Below are positions 1 through 6,440 of a stretch of 45,986 nucleotides of DNA, one piece after another. The position numbers were made by a program, and so were the translations under genes. Numbering within the stretch: position 1 is the first letter of the stretch; every line of letters starts with the position of its first letter. Source of the stretch: UMGS1071 sp045638545 (GTDB lineage: Bacteria; Bacillota; Clostridia; Oscillospirales; Acutalibacteraceae); the NCBI GenBank assembly GCA_045638545.1, contig JAZUBL010000080.1:1-45986 (forward strand), read 5' to 3'. The notes below the pieces were generated by a model. It was not told where the DNA came from. It saw only the letters and a list, made by a program, of their open reading frames with translations, and ran no database searches.

Positions 1-164
<164 letters not shown>

Positions 165-375
165 ATTGTATCATTACAGCACTAGGCTGTACTAATCATA
201 TCTTAAGAACTTGTTTAGCTCTCAGACGCCATTCTGGCGTCGACAGTTTTGTGGAGATCTGTCAAACTCCATTCATAATTCGAGGCCTAAGCCTCAGGAA
301 TTACGGGTTCCTTATTTGTCTTCTCGTTGTTTAATTTTCAAGGTCCTGGTTGCTGTCATGTGTGACAACCTCTTT

Positions 376-404
376 ATATTATCACATCTCATTCGGTTTG
401 TCAA
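376..404 (-). promoter_or_regulatory. rrn promoter P2 (gene-proximal)
   Basis: On the minus strand, TTGACA (399-404) is followed after 17 bp by TAATAT (376-381). The -10 is preceded by TGA, giving an extended -10 (TGn). The surrounding words GTGTTGACA and GTGATAAT closely match those of the upstream promoter at 469-497, so the two are tandem rrn promoters. About 210 nt of leader separate it from mature 16S. Confidence 0.8.
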
Positions 405-468
405 CACTTATTTTTGAATTTATTTAAATTCTTTATTTGTGTTACCGCTCTCTTGCGACAGCTTTACT

Positions 469-497
469 ATAATATCACGCCTATATCCAAATGTCAA
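469..497 (-). promoter_or_regulatory. rrn promoter P1 (gene-distal)
   Basis: On the minus strand, TTGACA (492-497), a 17-bp spacer and TATTAT (469-474) are preceded by TGn. A-rich tracts just upstream of the -35 (about 498-520) look like an UP element. With P2 this gives the usual double rrn promoter. Confidence 0.82.
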
Positions 498-890
498 CAC
501 TTTTTTGAATCTTTTTTGAGAAATTCTCATTTTATTTTTTCGCATTTTTACCAATCTCTATATGTAGTAGTTACAATTTATTTCTGCGCTTTTGTGGGGT
601 TTTGCATAATCAGTTTTTAAACAGAATTCTCCAGGTACATCTTATAGAAAAGATATTTTATGCAAACTCTTCTCTTTCAAAGTAAATATAATTCTGCAAA
701 ACATTTTATTGCTTTATACTTTATTATAGAAAGATACTGAGATCTTCCGCCGCTGGTTCCTCTTCTGCGGATCGATCCGCAATCCTTCTTACTATTAAAA
801 TAGATATACATGATCGCTGTGCCGCAGCAATCCGATTTGCAGGTTCTCTTTTCTTTTGAAAATTCAATAATCACAATGTTGTCATTTGCC

Positions 891-919
891 TTGATTTTGG
901 ATCAGATTTCGCGTATACT
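891..919 (+). promoter_or_regulatory. Distal sigma-A promoter upstream of rpmB
   Basis: TTGATT (891-896), 17 bp, TATACT (914-919). The -10 sits in the context GCGTATACT, the same GCGTATA context found in the lipoprotein promoters further on. It would give a leader of about 185 nt before rpmB. Confidence 0.6.
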
Positions 920-1035
920 TTTCTACGGTATGAGAAGAAATCGGCATTTTCCACCGCTTCTTATTCTATATATAGGGCGATAATGGGGAAAATTCCTGTT
1001 TTTTGCAGGTTATCAAATATTATTTCAAAAAACGC

Positions 1036-1064
1036 TTGCATTCTTCTCACAAATTTGATAGAAT
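1036..1064 (+). promoter_or_regulatory. Proximal promoter of rpmB
   Basis: TTGCAT (1036-1041), a 17-bp spacer and TAGAAT (1059-1064). Transcription would start near 1071, about 40 nt before the rpmB start codon. Confidence 0.7.
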
Positions 1065-1109
1065 AAGCCTGTTGTAATGAAAAATACCTTTAAGGAGGTG
1101 CAGATAAAA

Positions 1110-1298
1110 ATGGCAAAATGTGAAATTTGCGGCAAGGACGTAGCTTTCGGCATCAAGGTTTCCCACTCCCACAGACGTTCCAACAGAACTTGGAAGCCAA
1201 ACGTAAAGCGTGTTAAGGCAATCGTAAACGGTACACCTAAGCGTGTTCACGCCTGCACCCGTTGCCTGCGTTCCGGCAAGGTTACCCGTGCTATCTAA
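1110..1298 (+). CDS. rpmB: 50S ribosomal protein bL28
   Basis: 62-residue large-subunit ribosomal protein. It begins MAKCEICGKDV and has paired cysteines (CEIC near residues 4-7; CTRC near 50-53), as in zinc-ribbon forms of L28. The basic body contains HSHRRSNRTWKPN and ends GKVTRAI. The start at 1110 is fixed by the strong ribosome binding site AAGGAGGTG at 1092-1100; the in-frame ATG at 1077 lies upstream of it and would add 11 non-homologous residues. It is monocistronic, with two candidate promoters upstream and a terminator just downstream. Confidence 0.96.
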   Translation: MAKCEICGKDVAFGIKVSHSHRRSNRTWKPNVKRVKAIVNGTPKRVHACTRCLRSGKVTRAI

Positions 1299-1317
1299 TT
1301 GAACGCATGCGTGCAGA

Positions 1318-1346
1318 TGAAGAGCCCATGAGGGCTCTTTTTTATT
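1318..1346 (+). terminator. Terminator of rpmB
   Basis: AGAGCCC / GGGCTCT stem with a short loop (1321-1338), followed by a T-run. Confidence 0.85.
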
Positions 1347-1360
1347 TTCTGAGTAACAAA

Positions 1361-1399
1361 AGAAAAGCAGACTGCTGATTACGCGGTCTGCTTTTTTTA
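1361..1399. terminator. Terminator of first array lipoprotein, possibly bidirectional
   Basis: AGCAGAC (1366-1372) pairs with GTCTGCT (1386-1392). A-rich on the left and T-rich on the right, so it can end transcripts from both sides. It lies directly after the stop of the minus-strand gene starting at 1773. Confidence 0.75.
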
Positions 1400-1401
1400 T
1401 T

Positions 1402-1773
1402 TTATTTCTTTTTTAATGTGATAATGCCGTTAGATACCAGTTTCATCTCGTGACCTTCCACGGTAAAATTCAGATCAATCAGATCATCATCGATCACACC
1501 GGCACCATTTTCATACTGATATGGGTTCACTTCCAGCTCTCCCATGGTTTCTACGGAAGCCATGCCCTCTTCAAAAGAAATCTCTACAGTGTAATCGCCC
1601 AGATCATATTCCTGGCCATTGAGTGTACCGGACACAGATTCCCACTTTGTGCCTTCCAGAGAAACAGGCGTTACCGCTTCTCCACCGCCGCTGCCGCCAA
1701 AGCTGCAGCCGGTCAGAACAGCAGATGCTGCCAACGCTGCAATGGCGCCAATTGCTAAAATTTTCTTCTTCAT
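1402..1773 (-). CDS. Lipoprotein of the array (copy A), one repeat domain
   Basis: 123 aa with a lipoprotein signal peptide: MKKK, a hydrophobic segment, and the lipobox LTGC with the modified Cys at 23. A Gly/Ser-rich linker leads to one copy of the array domain: LEGTKWESVSG, then an acidic F-E strand pair, YQYENGAG, and a C-terminal LVSNGIITLKKK. It is the most divergent copy, with an unusual IDDDLIDLNF segment. Predicted to be exported and lipid-anchored outside the membrane. No function recognised; the alternating short beta strands suggest a small lipocalin-like or META-like barrel, which is inference. Ribosome binding site GAGGTG; own promoter (1803-1831) and terminator. Confidence 0.85.
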   Translation of the reverse strand: MKKKILAIGAIAALAASAVLTGCSFGGSGGGEAVTPVSLEGTKWESVSGTLNGQEYDLGDYTVEISFEEGMASVETMGELEVNPYQYENGAGVIDDDLIDLNFTVEGHEMKLVSNGIITLKKK

Positions 1774-1802
1774 AAAAACACCTCAGTTTTATTTCTATGC
1801 CC

Positions 1803-1831
1803 ACTATACGCCTTTTTGAAAAGAATAGCAA
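1803..1831 (-). promoter_or_regulatory. Promoter of lipoprotein copy A
   Basis: Minus strand: TTGCTA (1826-1831), 17 bp, TATAGT (1803-1808), with GCG just before the -10. Confidence 0.8.
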
Positions 1832-1841
1832 GAATTTTGCA

Positions 1842-1876
1842 AAAAGAAACCGGAGCTGCACTGTGCTCCGGTCTTT
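1842..1876 (-). terminator. Terminator of lipoprotein copy B
   Basis: ACCGGAGC (1849-1856) pairs with GCTCCGGT (1865-1872). T-rich on the minus side. Confidence 0.8.
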
Positions 1877-1877
1877 T

Positions 1878-2240
1878 TTATGCCTGCTTTTGTAATGTCA
1901 GAATCTGTCCGTCAATTTCCATCTGGAAAGTATCACCGCTCACTTCATAGGTTTCTCCCTGAATGGTCACTTTACCGTCGCTGTATTCGTACGGTGTTTC
2001 GTTTCTTTCACCAAGAACATTAAGAATTGCTTTGTCACCGCTGAACTCTACGGTAATGCCGCCATCCATCCCGGCCTGCTGTGCCAGTTCTTTCACGTCA
2101 TAAGTTTTACCATCCAGTTCCATGGTCGTTACCTCCCATTTTGTGCCCTGCATCAGATTGGAAGGATCACCGCCGCAGCCAACCAGCAGGGTTACTGCCA
2201 GCATCATAGCCGCAATTGCAGATACAATCAGCTTTTTCAT
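1878..2240 (-). CDS. Lipoprotein of the array (copy B), one repeat domain
   Basis: 120 aa from the ATG at 2240, chosen because GGAGG lies seven bases upstream and the signal peptide MKKLIVSAIAAMML starts there. Lipobox LVGC with Cys near 22. One domain follows: MQGTKWEVTTMELDGK, a VEFSGDKAILNVLGE strand, YEYSDGKVTIQGE, SGDTFQMEIDG and LTLQKQ. It follows the same template as the neighbours but lacks the MKMK start. Likely anchored to the outer face of the membrane; role unknown. Confidence 0.87.
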   Translation of the reverse strand: MKKLIVSAIAAMMLAVTLLVGCGGDPSNLMQGTKWEVTTMELDGKTYDVKELAQQAGMDGGITVEFSGDKAILNVLGERNETPYEYSDGKVTIQGETYEVSGDTFQMEIDGQILTLQKQA

Positions 2241-2270
2241 ACTAAACCTCCGTTGTCTGTTCTTCATTTC

Positions 2271-2299
2271 AGATTACACGCAACTGCGTGAGAAATCAA
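2271..2299 (-). promoter_or_regulatory. Promoter of lipoprotein copy B
   Basis: Minus strand: TTGATT (2294-2299), 17 bp, TAATCT (2271-2276). The -10 is weaker than in the other array promoters and lacks the GCGTATA context. Confidence 0.6.
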
Positions 2300-2340
2300 G
2301 CAGTTCTTTGTAAACGCTTCTCCAAAAATGTATGAACAAA

Positions 2341-2380
2341 ATAAAAAACAGGGAACAGTTTCCCGCTCCCTATTTTTATG
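2341..2380 (-). terminator. Terminator of lipoprotein copy C
   Basis: A stem formed by AGGGA and TCCCT, with an inner GGGAA/TTCCC alternative, is followed on the minus strand by a T-run. Nearly the same hairpin follows copy F (4526-4557). Confidence 0.7.
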
Positions 2381-2384
2381 AAAA

Positions 2385-3404
2385 TTATTTTCTGCGCAGA
2401 ACCATTTCTTCTGTGCCCTCTGCAAATGTAATCGTGTCACCACTGACTCTTCCGACGATACCTTCTGCGTCAATTACGCCGTTTTCATAGGTGTAGTCCA
2501 CATACTCACTCTCACCAAGACCATTTGCTGTCAGAATCATCTGGTCTGCTGTGAATGTTACGGAAACGCCGCCGATTTCAGGAATCTGGTCGGACACATC
2601 TTCGCCATCTTCAACCATTTTGATCATTTCCCAGTTGGTGCCAACCAGAGAATTCATCGTACTGTTGTCACTTGGAACGTCTACAGAAATACCGGATGTT
2701 TTCTCCATAATCATAATCTGGTTGCCCTGAGAGAATGTAATTTTGTCACCGCTGATTATGCCTCTGATACCCTCTGCATCAATCACACCGTTTTCCAGTG
2801 TGTAGTCAACGTATTCTGTTTCACCGCCGTAGGACAGAATCATCTGATCTGCTGTAAAGGTTACGCCTGCACCATTTATCTCGTCAGATACTTCTTCACC
2901 ATCCTGTGTCATGCTGGTGATCTTCCAGCTTGTGCCGTTGAGAGACTGGATGGAATCTGCTGCAGTTTCGTGCTTTGTTTCTGTACCGCCAATTGCAGAT
3001 GCGGAACCACTCTTTTTCAGTTCTATAGTCTGACCCTCTACAACAAAAGTCATGGTATCACCGCTGATGGTTGTGCTTTCACCATCAATTGTCAGAACAC
3101 CGTTTTCATAGGTGTATGATGTGGTGTTTGTTTCACCCATCAGATGAGAAGTTACTGTAGAATCTGCAAAAGAGAAATACATCTCCAGATCAGAACCATA
3201 CAGCTGCTCCATTTCCTCAATAGACATTGTAGTGCCGTTTACAGTCATGCTTGTAATATCCCATCTTGTACCTGCCAGTGTAGCTGCCTGCTGCTGCACT
3301 ACACCTGTATCGGTACCGCCGCCACCGCATGCTGTAAGACACACTGCGGATGCTGCCAGTACCAGTGCTGCTGCGATTGCCGCAGCCAGTTTCTTCATTT
3401 TCAT
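2385..3404 (-). CDS. Lipoprotein of the array (copy C), three repeat domains
   Basis: 339 aa, the largest array member. The signal peptide starts MKMKKLAAAIAAAL with lipobox LTAC (Cys 26), then a Gly/Thr/Gln linker. Three copies of the array domain lie at about 42-133, 153-237 and 250-338. Each starts with GT(R/S/N)W and has a beta strand with SF or TFTADQMIL, the YENGV(L/I) motif, a GD(T/K)ITF strand and a basic end. Domains 2 and 3 are close to each other (shared VTFTADQMIL and EYVDYT), pointing to internal duplication. Probably an extracellular lipid-anchored multi-domain protein; ligand unknown. Confidence 0.88.
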   Translation of the reverse strand: MKMKKLAAAIAAALVLAASAVCLTACGGGGTDTGVVQQQAATLAGTRWDITSMTVNGTTMSIEEMEQLYGSDLEMYFSFADSTVTSHLMGETNTTSYTYENGVLTIDGESTTISGDTMTFVVEGQTIELKKSGSASAIGGTETKHETAADSIQSLNGTSWKITSMTQDGEEVSDEINGAGVTFTADQMILSYGGETEYVDYTLENGVIDAEGIRGIISGDKITFSQGNQIMIMEKTSGISVDVPSDNSTMNSLVGTNWEMIKMVEDGEDVSDQIPEIGGVSVTFTADQMILTANGLGESEYVDYTYENGVIDAEGIVGRVSGDTITFAEGTEEMVLRRK

Positions 3405-3439
3405 GATAAAATACCCCCGACTTGTATTATTCTTTTTTC

Positions 3440-3468
3440 AATATACGCTTTTCCAACAAAAACATCAA
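3440..3468 (-). promoter_or_regulatory. Promoter of lipoprotein copy C
   Basis: Minus strand: TTGATG (3463-3468), 17 bp, TATATT (3440-3445) in the GCGTATATT context. Confidence 0.78.
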
Positions 3469-3477
3469 GTATTTGCA

Positions 3478-3506
3478 ATAAAAAAGAGGCGGTTGCCCGC
3501 CCCCTG
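3478..3506 (-). terminator. Terminator of copy D
   Basis: GAGGCGG / CCGCC hairpin with a TTGC loop, T-rich on the minus side. Almost identical to the hairpin after copy E. Confidence 0.78.
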
Positions 3507-3519
3507 TTCAAAATTCAGA

Positions 3520-3933
3520 TTATCTTTTCTGTAATGTGCAGCATTCTATCCCCATGTCAAGATACATGGTATCTCCATCAATCACAGCAGAATTTAAACC
3601 TTCAATTTTTAAAACACCATTTTCATAAGTATAATTCATTGTAGTCTCCACACCAAAGAGATGCGAGGTTACGGTAGAATCCGTGAAAGTGTAGTACATT
3701 TCCGGAACGGTACCGTTCAAAGATTCATAGGCGGACTGTATCCATTCTCTGGTCTGCGGCTCAGACTATCCTTTAACATATCCTTCTTTAAAATCCCAGG
3801 TTGTGCCGGCCAGTTCAATCGTCTGCTGCTGCACTACACCTGCGTCATCGCCGCCGCAGGCTGTGAGGCATACTGCGGATGCTGCCAAAACCAATGCTGC
3901 TGCGATTACCGCAGCCAGTTTCTTCATCTTCAT
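3520..3933 (-). pseudogene. Array lipoprotein copy D broken by an in-frame TAG
   Basis: The ATG at 3933 opens an intact signal peptide (MKMKKLAAVIAAALVLAASA, lipobox LTAC, then GGDDAGVVQQQ) and the first strand AGTTWDFKEGYVKG. An in-frame TAG (3766-3768, codon 56) follows. The same frame then stays open to 3520 and encodes the rest of the domain (MYYTFTDSTVTSHLFG, YTYENGVLKIEG, INGD-like turn, TLQKR). The two parts together match the one-domain copies, with about six extra residues around the stop. The promoter and terminator are intact, so decay looks recent. Readthrough cannot be excluded but there is no sign of stop recoding. Confidence 0.85.
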
Positions 3934-3976
3934 AAAGATCTCTCCTTTTACTTTTTCTATATCTTCCTACATTTTC

Positions 3977-4005
3977 AATATACGCTTCTCTTTTTCAAAT
4001 ATCAA
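3977..4005 (-). promoter_or_regulatory. Promoter of pseudogene copy D
   Basis: Minus strand: TTGATA (4000-4005), 17 bp, TATATT (3977-3982), GCGTATATT context. Still looks functional. Confidence 0.75.
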
Positions 4006-4017
4006 GTATCTTTGCAA

Positions 4018-4048
4018 TAAAAAAAGAGGCGGTTGCCCGCCTCCTGTT
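4018..4048 (-). terminator. Terminator of lipoprotein copy E
   Basis: GAGGCGG / CCGCCTC hairpin with a T-run on the minus side. Confidence 0.8.
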
Positions 4049-4059
4049 AAAACTTCTGA

Positions 4060-4455
4060 TTATCTCTTAACCAGCTTGTATGCTTCGCTGCCTGGGTTGA
4101 AGTACATTGTGTTGCCATTGATTGTGGAGCTTACACCTTCAATTGTTACAACGCCGTTTTCAAAAGTATAGTTAGTTGTCTCTGTCTGGCCCATCAGATT
4201 AAATGTTACTTCTGTCTCTGTAAAGTAGAAGTACATGTCAATAGACTGACCGCCCAGCTGTGCTTCCAGCTGCTGCTTTGTCATTGTTGTGCCCTGTGCA
4301 GTTACTTCAACGATATCCCATGTTGTACCTGCCAGAGAAGCTGTCTGCTGCTGAACTACACCTGCGTCATCGCCGCCGCAAGCTGTGAGGCATACTGCGG
4401 ATGTTGCCAGTACCAGTGCTGCAGCAGCTGCTGCTAATACTCTCTTCATTTTCAT
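4060..4455 (-). CDS. Lipoprotein of the array (copy E), one repeat domain
   Basis: 131 aa. Signal peptide MKMKRVLAAAAAALVLATSA with lipobox LTAC (Cys 26), followed by GGDDAGVVQQQ as in copy D. One domain: LAGTTWDIVEVTAQG, MYFYFTETEVTFNLMG, YTFENGVVTIEG, INGNTMYF and YKLVKR. The intact gene shows what copy D would have encoded. Its signal-peptide region is almost the same DNA as copy F, suggesting recent duplication or gene conversion. Function unknown; outer-membrane-face lipoprotein by inference. Confidence 0.88.
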   Translation of the reverse strand: MKMKRVLAAAAAALVLATSAVCLTACGGDDAGVVQQQTASLAGTTWDIVEVTAQGTTMTKQQLEAQLGGQSIDMYFYFTETEVTFNLMGQTETTNYTFENGVVTIEGVSSTINGNTMYFNPGSEAYKLVKR

Positions 4456-4487
4456 GGTAAAATACCCCCATTTGTATTGATTTATTT

Positions 4488-4516
4488 ACTATACGCTTTT
4501 TTCTGAGAAATAGCAA
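4488..4516 (-). promoter_or_regulatory. Promoter of lipoprotein copy E
   Basis: Minus strand: TTGCTA (4511-4516), 17 bp, TATAGT (4488-4493), GCGTATAGT context. Confidence 0.82.
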
Positions 4517-4525
4517 GTATTTCCA

Positions 4526-4557
4526 CAAAAACAGAGAACAGTTTCCCGCTCCCTGTT
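4526..4557 (-). terminator. Terminator of lipoprotein copy F
   Basis: Hairpin with GGGAA/TTCCC arms, very similar to the one after copy C, with a T-rich minus-strand flank. Confidence 0.65.
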
Positions 4558-4586
4558 TAATAATAACAGAATGAATTAAAATCAGA

Positions 4587-5339
4587 CTATCTTGTCATTT
4601 CAAAACGTGCGCCTTCTGCGTAAAATACAAGAGAGTTGCTGGAAACTTCGCCCTCAACACCGTCAACTGTCAGAACGCCGTTTTCATAGGTATAGTCACC
4701 TGTGATCTCATCGCCCATCAGGTTTGCAGTTACAACGCCGTCTTCAAAAACGCAGGTGAGTTCATCTGCATTAACCAGACCCTGCTGTACTGCCATTGCT
4801 ACGATATCTGTACCATCCTGTGTAATGGAAGTAATCTTCCATGTAACACCTTCGATCTGAATGGAATCTGTTACAACAATGCCGGTTGGCTCATCTGCAC
4901 CGCCGATGATTGCTGTAGAAGAAGAACCGCTCTTCTTCAGCATAATTGTCTGATCTTCCAGAACAAATGTCATGCTGTCGCCAACAACTGTTGTGCTCTC
5001 GCCTTCAATTGTCACAACACCGTTTTCATAAGTGTAGGTTGTAGTATTTGTTTCACCCATCAGGTGAGAAGTCACGGTAGAGTCTGTAAAGGAGAAGTAC
5101 ATCTCCAGATCAGAACCATACAGCTGCTCCAGCTCTTCGATAGACATTACCTTGCCATCTACTGTCATACCTGTAATATCCCATCTTGTACCTGCCAGGG
5201 ACGCTACCTGCTGCTCTACTACGCCTGTACCTGTACCTGTGTCTGTATTTGTATCCCCGCCGCATGCTGTGAGGCATACTGCAGATGTTGCCAGTACCAG
5301 CGCTGCAGCAGCTGCTGCAAGAACTCTCTTCATTTTCAT
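4587..5339 (-). CDS. Lipoprotein of the array (copy F), two repeat domains
   Basis: About 250 aa from the ATG at 5339. That start is chosen for the MKMKR signal peptide and the GGGGG ribosome binding site nine bases upstream; an upstream in-frame start would add unrelated residues. Lipobox LTAC is followed by a Thr/Gly-rich linker (GDTNTDTGTGTG). Domain 1 (about 45-135) is nearly identical to domain 1 of copy C (SIEELEQLYGSDLEMYFSF). Domain 2 (about 155-250) has WKITSITQDGTD, CVFEDGVVTANLMG and YTYENGVLTVDG. Exported lipid-anchored protein of unknown function. Confidence 0.88.
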   Translation of the reverse strand: MKMKRVLAAAAAALVLATSAVCLTACGGDTNTDTGTGTGVVEQQVASLAGTRWDITGMTVDGKVMSIEELEQLYGSDLEMYFSFTDSTVTSHLMGETNTTTYTYENGVVTIEGESTTVVGDSMTFVLEDQTIMLKKSGSSSTAIIGGADEPTGIVVTDSIQIEGVTWKITSITQDGTDIVAMAVQQGLVNADELTCVFEDGVVTANLMGDEITGDYTYENGVLTVDGVEGEVSSNSLVFYAEGARFEMTR

Positions 5340-5373
5340 GGTAAAATACCCCCAATTTGTATTTATTTTATTC

Positions 5374-5402
5374 ACTATACGCTTTTTCCCGATATAAAGC
5401 AA
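5374..5402 (-). promoter_or_regulatory. Promoter of lipoprotein copy F
   Basis: Minus strand: TTGCTT (5397-5402), 17 bp, TATAGT (5374-5379), GCGTATAGT context. Confidence 0.82.
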
Positions 5403-5425
5403 GTACATTACAAAAATGTAAAAAT

Positions 5426-5458
5426 CAAAAAAAGGCAGAGATTTTTCTCTGCCCCGTA
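5426..5458 (-). terminator. Terminator of lipoprotein copy G
   Basis: GGCAGAG (5434-5440) pairs with CTCTGCC (5447-5453), followed on the minus strand by a T-run. Confidence 0.85.
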
Positions 5459-5465
5459 AAAGAAA

Positions 5466-5825
5466 TTATTTCTTCTTCATAACCAGCTTGTCGCTGCCCA
5501 TCTGATAGGAAATTGTATCGCCGTTAACAGAAACGCTGTCGCCTTCGATCTTCAGTTCGCCATTTTCATAGGTATAGCTGCCGATTGTCTGTCTCTGACC
5601 CAGCATTTCCAGATACAAAACACCGTCATCAAATACGCAGGTTGCGCCGCCCATGGAGTTGATTGTGGATGTCATATCCATGCCGCCGGAGGACATTTCT
5701 GTGATTGCCCATGTTGTATCGTCAATAGATGCAGGTGCGCCACCGCCGCAAGCTGTCATGGAAACTGCGGAAACTGCCAGTACTGCTGCTGCTGCCATAG
5801 CAACTACGATTCTCTTCATTTTCAT
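5466..5825 (-). CDS. Lipoprotein of the array (copy G), one repeat domain
   Basis: 119 aa. Signal peptide MKMKRIVVAMAAAAVLAVSA with lipobox MTAC (Cys 26), then GGGAP. One short domain: IDDTTWAITEMSSGGMDM, CVFDDGVLYLEMLG, YTYENGELKIEGD, SVNGDTISY and LVMKKK. It forms a subgroup with copy H (both have GGMDM or DGMDM and a Cys in the second strand, unlike copies C-F). Own promoter and terminator. Role unknown. Confidence 0.87.
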   Translation of the reverse strand: MKMKRIVVAMAAAAVLAVSAVSMTACGGGAPASIDDTTWAITEMSSGGMDMTSTINSMGGATCVFDDGVLYLEMLGQRQTIGSYTYENGELKIEGDSVSVNGDTISYQMGSDKLVMKKK

Positions 5826-5858
5826 AATGTAATACCCCCATTTGTAATTATCATCCTA

Positions 5859-5887
5859 ACTATACGCCTTTTTTACGCAAAAATCAA
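5859..5887 (-). promoter_or_regulatory. Promoter of lipoprotein copy G
   Basis: Minus strand: TTGATT (5882-5887), 17 bp, TATAGT (5859-5864), GCGTATAGT context. Confidence 0.82.
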
Positions 5888-5915
5888 GCCATTTACACAA
5901 AAACATCATATTTCG

Positions 5916-5948
5916 CAAAAAAGGAAGCAGATTTCTGCTTCCTTTTCC
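5916..5948 (-). terminator. Terminator of lipoprotein copy H
   Basis: GGAAGCAG (5923-5930) pairs with CTGCTTCC (5935-5942), T-run on the minus side. Confidence 0.85.
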
Positions 5949-5951
5949 CGA

Positions 5952-6323
5952 TTATTTTTGTTCTGCAGCCTGCTTTTTCAGCACAAGAGTATCGCCGCTG
6001 ATGTTAAATGTAATGGTGTCGCCGCTGATGGAACCGGTATCGCCCTCCACAACCAGGTTACCTTCTTCATACGTATACTTCACAGTAGAAGTCTGTCCCA
6101 TTGCAGTCATAATGAGCTCACCGTCTTTGAACTCACAGGTCATGCCGCCAAGAGATTCCAGCATTGGTGTCATATCCATACCATCGGATGTCATTTTTTC
6201 CACATTCCACACGGTACCTTCCAATGTTGCCGGCCCACCGCCACCGCAAGCTGTCATAGAAACTGCAGATACTGTCAGCACAGCTGCTGCGGCCAGCGCT
6301 GCCGCAATTCTCTTTATTTTCAT
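5952..6323 (-). CDS. Lipoprotein of the array (copy H), one repeat domain
   Basis: 123 aa. Three consecutive ATGs (6329, 6326, 6323) follow GGAGG. The third gives the nine-base spacing seen in the paralogues and the matching MKIKR start, so it is preferred. Signal peptide ends in lipobox MTAC, then GGGGPA. One domain: LEGTVWNVEKMTSDGMDM, CEFKDGELIMTAMG, YTYEEGNLVVEGD, ISGDTITFNISGD and LVLKKQ. This is the first gene of the array in transcription direction. Function unknown. Confidence 0.87.
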   Translation of the reverse strand: MKIKRIAAALAAAAVLTVSAVSMTACGGGGPATLEGTVWNVEKMTSDGMDMTPMLESLGGMTCEFKDGELIMTAMGQTSTVKYTYEEGNLVVEGDTGSISGDTITFNISGDTLVLKKQAAEQK

Positions 6324-6356
6324 CATCATTCTCCTCCCAATCGTTTTGTCCCCTTA

Positions 6357-6385
6357 ACTATACGCTCATTCCATATAAAATGCAA
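6357..6385 (-). promoter_or_regulatory. Promoter of lipoprotein copy H
   Basis: Minus strand: TTGCAT (6380-6385), 17 bp, TATAGT (6357-6362), GCGTATAGT context. Confidence 0.82.
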
Positions 6386-6397
6386 GTGATCTCTCTT

Positions 6398-6440
6398 CAA
6401 AAAAAGAAAACAGGAAGCTGAATCAGCCTCCTGTTTTTCA
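6398..6440 (-). terminator. Terminator of the DUF512-der-plsY unit
   Basis: AACAGGA and TCCTGTT arms with an inner GCTGA/TCAGC pair (6409-6436), followed by a T-rich minus-strand flank. It separates plsY from the lipoprotein array. Confidence 0.8.

Larger units (their letters stand above)
165..1109. other. Non-coding region between rrn and rpmB
   Basis: No convincing gene is present. 165-375 is the transcribed 16S leader (minus) and 376-497 holds its two promoters. 498-890 is AT-rich with no supported gene; its only distinct feature is the perfect 16-bp palindrome TGCGGATCGATCCGCA (766-781). 891-1109 contains two plus-strand promoters directed at rpmB and a possible leader with small hairpins (for example 930-965). 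Confidence 0.6.

Noticed and set aside
766..781. Perfect 16-bp palindrome TGCGGATCGATCCGCA as an operator or origin site
   Set aside because: A single copy with no promoter or gene close enough to link it to; noted only as a local feature.
414..874. Short open frames in the rrn-rpmB gap
   Set aside because: AT-rich, no ribosome binding sites, overlapping the rrn promoters, no recognisable protein.
1402..6362. CRISPR-like or tandem-repeat array
   Set aside because: The repetition comes from paralogous genes with regular promoters and terminators, not from short direct repeats with spacers.
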